From contig JAHBYV010000001.1 in the NCBI GenBank assembly GCA_019635795.1, forward strand, positions 1 through 64,000: DNA of 64,000 nt, given 5' to 3'. A program made the translations under genes and the position numbers. The first letter of the stretch is position 1. Each line of letters starts with the position of its first letter. The notes beneath the pieces were generated by a model. That model did not search any database. It was not told the origin of the DNA and was given only the letters and a program-made list of their open reading frames with translations. Shown in pieces: positions 57,122 through 64,000 of the stretch. The stretch comes from Rhizobiaceae bacterium. Lineage in GTDB: Bacteria; Pseudomonadota; Alphaproteobacteria; Rhizobiales; Rhizobiaceae.

Positions 57122-59512
57122 CTATTGCAGGAAATTCTTCGAGTCGTTTCCAAAGTCGCCAATCGTGCGGAACGACAACTGAAATCCGATGTTCTGCGTA
57201 TTGTCAGTCTGGCGGGTGTCGCCAATCAGCGTCCGCGATTCGCTATAGGTCAACGCGAATGTGAAGCACTCATCCGCATAGCCAAAGCCAAATGAATTGT
57301 ATGAGAGATAGTCCGACTTGATGTCATAGGTGCCGGAACCGAAAACGCGCCAGTAATCATGCAGCTTCACGCTTCCGCCAAGCGTGACTTCGTGGCGGTC
57401 GTTGGCAAATCCGTAAATCGGCTGCGCCTGTATATAAGCGTATTTCGCGGTTAGAGATACGGGCATTCCGGTGAACGCAGCGCGAGCTTCGGCGCGGCGG
57501 GTTTCAAATGTCTTCTCGTCGAATCGACCGCTCAGAGATGCCGACAGGCCAAACGGCGAAGAGAAGCCCACAAGGCCAACATAATCAGAGGTGTCCGTTT
57601 CAAGGCCGGACTCGGCACCGACATTGACCAGATCCGGTGCCACAAATGAGTTCAGCCCGCCAAGGTGGTAGGATTGGCCGAAAACTGCGTTTGTAGACCA
57701 GCCATTGTTGTAAGTGCCGGAATATCGCAGCCCGAGATTGGCGCGGGTGCCGCCTTCAATCCGGTCAAAGCCGGAAAACTTGTTGCGGTCAAACAAAGAG
57801 GTCGCATCAAAAACGAAGCTCTGTGAGTCCTCGTTGGAAAGGCCGAGTTCACTCACGTGCTGCTCGTCAGGACGCACGAAAAGCTGCGCTACCGGCTCCA
57901 GAATGTGCGTCGAGCTTGTCGTGGAGAACAGTACCGGCCAGCGGACATCCAGACCCGCTGTCGCCATATAGCGATAGTATTCAGAGCGAACGTCGGCGTC
58001 GACACCGAGCTGATTGGCCATATTCCCGATTGCGCCAATCGAATCAACGCTTTGATCGGCCATCCGCGCTTCACCAAGCAAGGAAAGCAGAGGCGTTATA
58101 ACCAGACCGCCGGGAGTAACGAATTCACGCTTCCACTCGGTCTCTGCGGTCATGCGGCCATCAGTGCCTTCAACGCCGCGCACCGCTGTCACGTCTGCAT
58201 CGTCCGGCAGATCGCTATCGGTAACATAGTCTAGGCGGGAACGGTTTATCACGCGCGAATTGAGCGTCAGCTTGAGCTCGCCGCCGGCCACCGGTTCATC
58301 CGCAATGTTCACATAGTCGAAGCTCGGCAGAACCCAGGGCTGCTTGTCATTACGCGAAGAGGAGCTGTCGTCGCGCAGCTTTTCCTGCACCTGAAACTTC
58401 ATGAAACGCATATCGAAGTAGTTTCGCTCGCCAAGCCCGGTCAGATACACTTCTGAACGATGGATATAGCTGTTGAAGCCTTCAATATTGTAGGTGCGCG
58501 AAAAATTCTTGTCTGATTGAAGCAGCAAATCCCAGCCGAAGGTCCAGCGGGGGTTGATTTCAAACCGACCTTTGGAGCCCACCATCCCGCGCAATTCGTT
58601 TGGATCGTCTGGCGTGCCACGGTCGACCGAATAGGACTCAAACGCTTCCGGGTCGGCCTGATCGATTCCTGCGATCTTGAGATTATATTCGCCTGAATTG
58701 AACCTTTGCCGCCACTCGGCCTCGCCAAGGAAACCTTGCTTTGTATAGCCGGTGCCCTTCAGCGTGAGGTCATAGGTCGGGGCAAGTGCAATGTAGAACG
58801 GTACTGTCAGCCCGGCCCCAACCTTGCTGCTGTAAGTAATGCCAGGGAACAGGAACCCGGTTTTGCGCTTCACCGTCGGGTCCGGAACCTCGAAGGCCGG
58901 CAGATAGGCGATTGGCAGCCCGAACATTTCAAACTGCGAGCGTTCAAACCGGATGGTCTTTTTCTGGCCATTCCAGATGATCTTGCGTGATTTCACGCGC
59001 CAGATTGGTGCTTTGTCCGGCTTTTCTTCGCACGGTTCGCAGGCAGTATAGACGCCGTTGTTGAACGTAGTGACGTTGCCGCCCTTCCGGTCCGCACTTT
59101 CGGCGGCGAAATAGGTCTTGTCTACAGTCTCGACCCGCAACGCATTCACGAATCCATCTGCAAAGTCATCCGTGACATCGATCTCGTCAGTAAAGATCCG
59201 ATTGCCGTCTTTCTCAATTACCTCGACATTGCCGATAGCCTTCAACCGGCCGGTCTTGCGGTCGTAGGTGACGCGCTCTGCAACAAGGCGATTGCCACCA
59301 TATTCGATACGCACCTGACCCGAGGCGCTGACTGTGTTGTTGTCCTGATCATAAGTCAGAACATCCGATTCCAGCAGCATTTGCGAATCGGAAGGAACGC
59401 TTTCGCCATATTGCGTGAGGTCTTGCGCAGATGCAGGGAGAGAGCAAAGGCCGAGCGCAAAGAGGCAGGCCAGAGCCGTTTGCCGGCCCAACCTTCCCGC
59501 TGCCTTGCGCAC
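57122..59512 (-). CDS. lptD: LPS-assembly protein LptD
   Basis: Outer-membrane translocon that inserts LPS in the outer leaflet. A GTG at 59512 with AGGGGA upstream gives 796 residues and a classical signal peptide (MRKAAGRLGRQTALACLFAL…); a TTG at 59539, directly after the lptG stop, would add nine residues. An OstA-type N-terminal domain (about 40-130; YDQDNNTVSASGQVRI, RLVAERVTYD) is followed by the long beta-barrel domain. Few cysteines are present (CEPC and two near the end), so the disulfides differ from E. coli. Confidence 0.93.
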   Translation of the reverse strand: MRKAAGRLGRQTALACLFALGLCSLPASAQDLTQYGESVPSDSQMLLESDVLTYDQDNNTVSASGQVRIEYGGNRLVAERVTYDRKTGRLKAIGNVEVIEKDGNRIFTDEIDVTDDFADGFVNALRVETVDKTYFAAESADRKGGNVTTFNNGVYTACEPCEEKPDKAPIWRVKSRKIIWNGQKKTIRFERSQFEMFGLPIAYLPAFEVPDPTVKRKTGFLFPGITYSSKVGAGLTVPFYIALAPTYDLTLKGTGYTKQGFLGEAEWRQRFNSGEYNLKIAGIDQADPEAFESYSVDRGTPDDPNELRGMVGSKGRFEINPRWTFGWDLLLQSDKNFSRTYNIEGFNSYIHRSEVYLTGLGERNYFDMRFMKFQVQEKLRDDSSSSRNDKQPWVLPSFDYVNIADEPVAGGELKLTLNSRVINRSRLDYVTDSDLPDDADVTAVRGVEGTDGRMTAETEWKREFVTPGGLVITPLLSLLGEARMADQSVDSIGAIGNMANQLGVDADVRSEYYRYMATAGLDVRWPVLFSTTSSTHILEPVAQLFVRPDEQHVSELGLSNEDSQSFVFDATSLFDRNKFSGFDRIEGGTRANLGLRYSGTYNNGWSTNAVFGQSYHLGGLNSFVAPDLVNVGAESGLETDTSDYVGLVGFSSPFGLSASLSGRFDEKTFETRRAEARAAFTGMPVSLTAKYAYIQAQPIYGFANDRHEVTLGGSVKLHDYWRVFGSGTYDIKSDYLSYNSFGFGYADECFTFALTYSESRTLIGDTRQTDNTQNIGFQLSFRTIGDFGNDSKNFLQ

Positions 59513-59539
59513 GAGGCTATTTCCCCTCAACGAACCCAA

Positions 59540-60625
59540 CTAACCGTCTTCCTTGTACAAAAGGAATGTCACTCCGAAAAAACTCGCCACGACGACCGGT
59601 ATCCAGGCAGCCACGGCAGGCGGCACCAGTCCGGCGTTGCCAAACGCCCGCACGAGCACCGAGATCACATAAAGCAGAAACCCGGCGGAGACGCCACCCA
59701 AAATCATTACTGATGATTGACCCATACGTGCAAATCTCATTGAAACGGTGGCGGCAATCAGGGTCATTGCAATCAGCAAAAACGGCATCGCAATCAAAGA
59801 GTGTAATTGCATTGAGAAAGCATCGGCACGCAGTCCGAATGAGTGCGCCGCCTCGATTTTCGCTGGAAGCTCAAAGAACGGTATTGTTTCCGGCCTTGCA
59901 AGCCGTTCCTGAACGAATTCCGGCTTGAGGTTGGTGGGAACCCGCATCGTTTCAAGCGACTCAGAGGCGATGCCATCGCGGAAGCGCTGGACGTTGATAA
60001 GATCCCAGTAACCATCGCGAAGGAAAGCCTGCTTCGCGTCGTGACGCTCGACAATATTGCCCTCACGGTCAATGGAGAGGAACACGGCATCCGACAGGGT
60101 CATGCCCTGATTAAGCACGGCACGGGCGCCAATGATCGTGTCACCTTCCGCTGTTTTTTGCCGCAACCATGGCGCCGAGAACGACGATACCGCGTTCGAG
60201 CTTCCCGAGCGGATATAGGTGTCGAGTTGCTCAACCTTGTTGAGTCCATAGGCCGCCAGCGGGTTCAGCACGAGAATGGCGATGATCCCGAATATGAACG
60301 CGCCAAAGCAGGGCGGCAGCAGAAATTGCCAGGCTGAAATTCCTGCCGAGCGGGCAATCACCAGCTCATATTTCCGGTTGAGGGAAATCAGCATGGCCAT
60401 CGCTGAAAACAGGGCAACGAAAGGCACTGTCTGCAGCATTATCATTGGAACGCGCAGTCCCGACATTGCAAGGCCGAGCGGCACACTAAAGCCCGGCAGA
60501 CCGGCGATTCGGCTGGTCAGTTCAGTAAAATCGACGAGGAAAACGAGGCAAAATACCCCGACAAATATCCAGAGCGTTATGCTCGCATACCGGCGCAGGA
60601 AATAGAGGTTGAGCGTCCAGCCCAT
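59540..60625 (-). CDS. lptG: LPS export permease LptG
   Basis: Inner-membrane subunit of the LptB2FGC exporter that lifts LPS into the periplasm. The 361-residue protein has three N-terminal and three C-terminal membrane segments around a periplasmic jellyroll (TLNLYFLRRY at the start). The ATG at 60625 shares a base with the lptF stop (TGATG), with GGGAGG upstream; the upstream extension is spurious. The lptD start follows in the same strand. Confidence 0.94.
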   Translation of the reverse strand: MGWTLNLYFLRRYASITLWIFVGVFCLVFLVDFTELTSRIAGLPGFSVPLGLAMSGLRVPMIMLQTVPFVALFSAMAMLISLNRKYELVIARSAGISAWQFLLPPCFGAFIFGIIAILVLNPLAAYGLNKVEQLDTYIRSGSSNAVSSFSAPWLRQKTAEGDTIIGARAVLNQGMTLSDAVFLSIDREGNIVERHDAKQAFLRDGYWDLINVQRFRDGIASESLETMRVPTNLKPEFVQERLARPETIPFFELPAKIEAAHSFGLRADAFSMQLHSLIAMPFLLIAMTLIAATVSMRFARMGQSSVMILGGVSAGFLLYVISVLVRAFGNAGLVPPAVAAWIPVVVASFFGVTFLLYKEDG

Positions 60626-61806
60626 CACGCACCTCCCGCAGCGATTCGCCTGCGCGGTGTGATGAGGCTCCAAATCCATCGGAAAACCGAGCCGAACCAG
60701 TCTATCACGCCCATCGGCAGCTCAAGCGCGCGATTGGCAACGATGAAGGATATCGCCACCCCGCTCGCAATGATGGGGACTGCATACATTGCGTATACGA
60801 AAGCTGGCTGTGTCTCTGCCCTGTCGCTTACGAAATAGCCGACCCACCACCAGAACAGGGCGATCACGATTGCCGTAATCATGGGATGAACACGGGCCTC
60901 GCGATGAGAGCGCGCATCGCCGGCAACAGCAATTGCGATCAGGGCGAAGATGGCAGGGTAGAGCCATTCTGTCATGCGACGGTGAAGTTCGGCGCGATAG
61001 GCTTGGGGTTTGCGCTGATAATTGCGGTCAGTTGCATCCGGATGCAGCAGGAAGCCCAGCGTCTGGTCCTTAGGTTGAAGCGTGACCTGGTTCACTTCCG
61101 AGGTGAAGGTTCCAAGATCAAACGAATACGATGCGAACCTGATTATCGAGACCCCGCCCGAAGGGGTTTTGCGCTGAACAACGCCGTCAAACATCAACAA
61201 TGCGGTTTTATCTGCGGTACGCACCACGGCGCCGCTCTTGGCGTAGTAGATGAAGTCAATATTTGGCTCACGCGAATCGGCAACGAAAATCTGACCCAGC
61301 TTGCCATCCGGCAGTCTTTGCCCGATCTGCACGTAAAGCCCATCTTCAATGCGCCTGAACGACCCTTCCTGAAGGACGAGTGAAAGAAGGTCGCCGCGCG
61401 ATTCTGCAATCAACTCGCGATTTTTCTGACGCGCTGCTGGCTCTACAAGATTGTCGACGGCGAAGGAGAAAACGCTGGCAGCAAGCGCAAGCAGCATGAT
61501 CGGCTTGACGATTGTCATGCGCGATGAACCTGATGCACTGATGACTGCGAGTTCGGAGTCGGCATTCATGGTGGCAAGCGTCTGCGTGATCCCGATAATG
61601 AGCGCAAATGGCAGCACGGGCGGAATAACCGTGGGCATCACCAATGTTGCGATCTGGAAGAATGTCATTGCTGTCTGGCCGCTGTCGGTGACCAGATCGA
61701 TTCGCGCGAGCACCTGCGTTGTCCACACAATAGCCAGCGTCCAGCCAAGGGCGGCTGCAAAAACAACAAGCACACGCTTGAATATGTAGCGTTCAAGGAC
61801 CTTCAT
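60625..61806 (-). CDS. lptF: LPS export permease LptF
   Basis: Partner of LptG in the LptB2FGC complex; 393 residues with six membrane segments and a periplasmic domain. The N-terminus MKVLERYIFKRVL and the ALAASVFSFAVDNLVEPAA segment are typical of the YjgP/YjgQ family. It is the first gene of the leftward run and is divergent from pepA, with a 295-bp intervening region that should hold both promoters. Confidence 0.95.
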   Translation of the reverse strand: MKVLERYIFKRVLVVFAAALGWTLAIVWTTQVLARIDLVTDSGQTAMTFFQIATLVMPTVIPPVLPFALIIGITQTLATMNADSELAVISASGSSRMTIVKPIMLLALAASVFSFAVDNLVEPAARQKNRELIAESRGDLLSLVLQEGSFRRIEDGLYVQIGQRLPDGKLGQIFVADSREPNIDFIYYAKSGAVVRTADKTALLMFDGVVQRKTPSGGVSIIRFASYSFDLGTFTSEVNQVTLQPKDQTLGFLLHPDATDRNYQRKPQAYRAELHRRMTEWLYPAIFALIAIAVAGDARSHREARVHPMITAIVIALFWWWVGYFVSDRAETQPAFVYAMYAVPIIASGVAISFIVANRALELPMGVIDWFGSVFRWIWSLITPRRRIAAGGA

Positions 61807-62101
61807 AGTATTCGTGCAACGGTTCGCGCCTGATCGGATCCATTGGCAGCCAATCGATCACCGCAGCGGGCGTACCGTGTTCTGGTCCTTCCTGTTTATT
61901 CCACCTTACTCCAACCAGAACTGATACTGGTTTGGAATGGCTTATAAAAGCCGAATAGACATGGTTATCAGATTATTGACAGAATAAGGGCGATACAGCC
62001 CATTTGAAAAGTTTGGTGGCCAAGCTTGCAAATATGGGGAAATGGAAGAAATCTCGTTCGCCCGCGCGATTGAGTTCTCCACAGGCCAGAAGAGACAACA
62101 T

Positions 62102-63598
62102 ATGACTGCCAAACCCACCATTACGTTTGCCAAGCTGAGCGCACCGCGCAAAGGCTCTGCGATTCTCCTGCTGGCTGACGATCTGGCGCCCTCCGCCACA
62201 GGCCACGCCTGCGACATCGCGAACCAGCTTGAGCGTTCATTTGCAGTCAGCGGTTTCAAAGGTGCATTCGGTTCTTCCATGGAATTGCTGGCGCCTGAAA
62301 ACTCGCCATTGGACAGGCTAACCGCGCTTGGTGTCGGGAAGCTCGACACGCTGAACGAACATTCCTGGCTGCGGCTGGGCGGCGCGGCTGCCGCAACATT
62401 CCGGGGGCGCGGCGATGTAACGATTATCGCGGAGTTGAATGATCAGCCGGTAAGCGCCGCACAGGCGGCAGCAATCGGCGCGGGTATATTGCTGCGCAGC
62501 TACAGCTTTGACAAATACAAGACGCGGGCCGGCGAGGAGGAGGACGCAGGAAAAGACAGCGCCCGGCGTTTAACGATTGCGTGCGCTGAGCCTGCTGCCG
62601 CAAAGCGCGCTTTTGCAGAACTACTGCCGGTCGTTGAAGGCGTTTGGCTCGCGCGCGACCTGGTGAATGAGCCTGCCAATACATTGGGGCCAATCGAGTT
62701 TGCCGCTGCCGCCAAGGCGTTAGAAACGCTTGGCCTTGTGGTTGAAGTGCTCACAGAGCGCGAGTTGAAGAAACTGGGCATGGGTGCACTTTTGGGGGTG
62801 GGACAAGGTTCTTCCCGCCCGTCTCGCGTCGTCGTGCTTCGCTGGAACGGCGGAAAGGCAAAAGACAAGCCGGTGGCCTTGATCGGCAAGGGCGTAGTTT
62901 TTGATACGGGCGGCAATTCGATGAAAACGCCGGGCGGAATGGAAGAAATGAAGGGCGACATGGGTGGTGCTGCGGCGGTTGTCGGGGCCATGCGCGCCAT
63001 TGCTGGCCGCAAGGCGAAGGCAAATGTCGTTGGCATTATCGGTGTCGTTGAGAACATGGTCGATGGCAATGCACAGCGCCCCGGCGACATTGTAAAATCC
63101 ATGTCCGGCCAGACGATCGAGGTCATGAACACGGATGCGGAGGGCCGGTTGGTGCTGGCCGATGTACTTTGGTATTGTCAGCAGCGTTTCCAGCCGCGCC
63201 TCATGATCGACCTTGCGACCTTGACTGGCGCGATCATGGTTTCGCTCGGGCAATTCCACGCTGGCCTGTTCAGCAATGATGACGAGCTTTCCGGGCAGTT
63301 GATTGCCGCTGGCCTTGCAACGCATGAGCGACTGTGGCGAATGCCGATGGGAGACGATTACGACAAGTTGATCAACTCCAAGAACGCAGACATGAAGAAT
63401 GTGGGCGGGCGGTATGGCGGCGCGGTTTCAGCCGCGCAATTTCTCCAGCGTTTCGTAAAAGACATTCCGTGGGCACATCTTGATATTGCTGGGACCGCAA
63501 TGGCAGCCCCATCAAGCGAGATCAATCAATCGTGGGGGACCGGGTTCGGCGTGCGGTTGCTGGACAGGTTCGTTCGGGACACGTGTGAGGGTGCGTGA
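62102..63598 (+). CDS. pepA: Leucyl aminopeptidase
   Basis: Two-metal M17 aminopeptidase, 498 residues from the ATG at 62102. The signature NTDAEGRL is present. The metal-binding [14 protein letters not shown] keeps the Lys and Asp ligands though its context differs from the common FDSGGISLK. The N-terminal ~170 residues form the family's A1pp-like domain. Its stop overlaps the GTG of holC (GTGA), a classic pepA-holC pairing. Confidence 0.95.
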   Translation: MTAKPTITFAKLSAPRKGSAILLLADDLAPSATGHACDIANQLERSFAVSGFKGAFGSSMELLAPENSPLDRLTALGVGKLDTLNEHSWLRLGGAAAATFRGRGDVTIIAELNDQPVSAAQAAAIGAGILLRSYSFDKYKTRAGEEEDAGKDSARRLTIACAEPAAAKRAFAELLPVVEGVWLARDLVNEPANTLGPIEFAAAAKALETLGLVVEVLTERELKKLGMGALLGVGQGSSRPSRVVVLRWNGGKAKDKPVALIGKGVVFDTGGNSMKTPGGMEEMKGDMGGAAAVVGAMRAIAGRKAKANVVGIIGVVENMVDGNAQRPGDIVKSMSGQTIEVMNTDAEGRLVLADVLWYCQQRFQPRLMIDLATLTGAIMVSLGQFHAGLFSNDDELSGQLIAAGLATHERLWRMPMGDDYDKLINSKNADMKNVGGRYGGAVSAAQFLQRFVKDIPWAHLDIAGTAMAAPSSEINQSWGTGFGVRLLDRFVRDTCEGA

Positions 63599-64000
63599 CC
63601 GAAGTTCTTTTCTATCACCTTACGGTCTCAACGCTTGAAGAAGCCTTGCCGGGGCTTTTGGAGCGAAGCGTTGCTCGTGGCTGGCGCGCTGTTGTGCAAA
63701 CAGCCAGCGAAGAGCGAAGAAACGCTTTGGACACAACGCTTTGGACCTATAAAGACGAATCGTTTCTAGCCCATGGGCTGGACACAGAGCCGGGAGCGCA
63801 GGAGCAGCCCGTTCTTTTGACGACCGGACCCGACAATGCGAACGGCGCGCAAGTAAGGTTTCTGGTTGACGGCGCGCGTCCACCCGAGCTTTCTGCTTAT
63901 GAGCGCGCCGTGCTGATGTTTGATGGCCATGACGATGAGCAGGTTTCCGCCGCACGGTCGCACTGGCGTGAACTGAAAGAGCAGGGACACGAACTGACCT
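63595..64000 (+). CDS. holC: DNA polymerase III chi subunit, 5' part
   Basis: Starts with GTG at 63595, overlapping the pepA stop, and stays open to the window end (135 codons). The translation begins [20 protein letters not shown] and contains [15 protein letters not shown] and [16 protein letters not shown], the pattern of chi, which links the clamp-loader to SSB. The C-terminus lies outside. The pepA-holC order is common in alphaproteobacteria. Confidence 0.9.
   Translation, partial: MTEVLFYHLTVSTLEEALPGLLERSVARGWRAVVQTASEERRNALDTTLWTYKDESFLAHGLDTEPGAQEQPVLLTTGPDNANGAQVRFLVDGARPPELSAYERAVLMFDGHDDEQVSAARSHWRELKEQGHELT

Noticed and set aside
61976..61981. Perfect TTGACA upstream of pepA
   Set aside because: No acceptable -10 hexamer lies 16-18 bases downstream, so I did not call a promoter.
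62882..62930. Altered metal-binding context in PepA
   Set aside because: The Lys and Asp ligands and NTDAEGRL are kept, so the variation looks neutral.
62500..63132. Open frame of 210 codons antisense to pepA
   Set aside because: Ser/Thr/Pro-rich shadow of the pepA coding strand with no recognisable domain.

Overview
The window looks like a core chromosomal segment of an alphaproteobacterium in the order Hyphomicrobiales (Rhizobiales), most probably the Brucella/Ochrobactrum group or a close relative. Three things suggest this: an Omp2b-like porin next to a dapA-smpB-UDG-NYN-rpoZ-rsh-pyrE-acpS-lepB-rnc-era-recO block, a single bifunctional Rel/Spo enzyme, and typical rhizobial arrangements such as fabD-fabG-acpP-fabF-mltG-yicC-gmk and lptF-lptG-lptD-surA-pdxA-rsmA. 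The placement is from gene order and protein resemblance only, since no search was run. Base composition looks even. I see no phage, insertion sequence, tRNA, rRNA or CRISPR array.

Layout. 1-5.3 kb: porin 3' end with a strong terminator, an alpha/beta hydrolase, dapA, smpB, a type-5 uracil-DNA glycosylase, an NYN-domain protein and rpoZ. 5.3-11.9 kb: a rightward run of rsh, pyrE, acpS, lepB, rnc, era and recO (stringent response, pyrimidine synthesis, ACP activation, protein export, RNA processing, ribosome assembly, recombination). 11.8-14.6 kb: leftward MFS carrier, HD phosphohydrolase and YgfZ, divergent from pyrC. 16-22 kb: leftward small and secreted proteins, panB-panC, a TIGR02301-like protein, a Nudix hydrolase and an MBL-fold sulfur-type hydrolase, interrupted by a rightward SRAP peptidase. 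22.0-22.5 kb is a 516-bp non-coding stretch ahead of cysS with a candidate cysteine-containing leader peptide. 22.5-28.8 kb: cysS, a GFA-type protein, prolyl aminopeptidase, citramalate synthase, RarD and GST, several with overlapping stops and starts.

29-34.5 kb is envelope related: LysM/Ig-like protein, Atm1-type ABC exporter, and psd-pssA for phosphatidylethanolamine. 34.5-44.3 kb: rpsF-rpsR, rplI, cfa, ynfA, rsm22, dnaB, radA, cvpA, purF. From general knowledge this cluster normally also holds a DUF2232 gene (between rpsR and rplI) and alr (between dnaB and radA); both are absent here. 44.3-47.8 kb: an SDR, a divergent acyltransferase, and an LtaS-like membrane phosphotransferase with a near-consensus promoter. 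48-54.2 kb: fatty-acid synthesis genes, mltG, yicC, gmk. 54.3-61.8 kb: a leftward lptF-lptG-lptD-surA-pdxA-rsmA run. 62.1-64 kb: pepA and the 5' part of holC, cut by the window end.

I found no convincing new multi-gene system. The most interesting items are small regulatory architectures (the cysS leader peptide, a three-codon ORF fused to the psd start, and hairpins ahead of dapA, rsh and ynfA), missing genes in a conserved cluster, and a few enzymes with altered signature residues.
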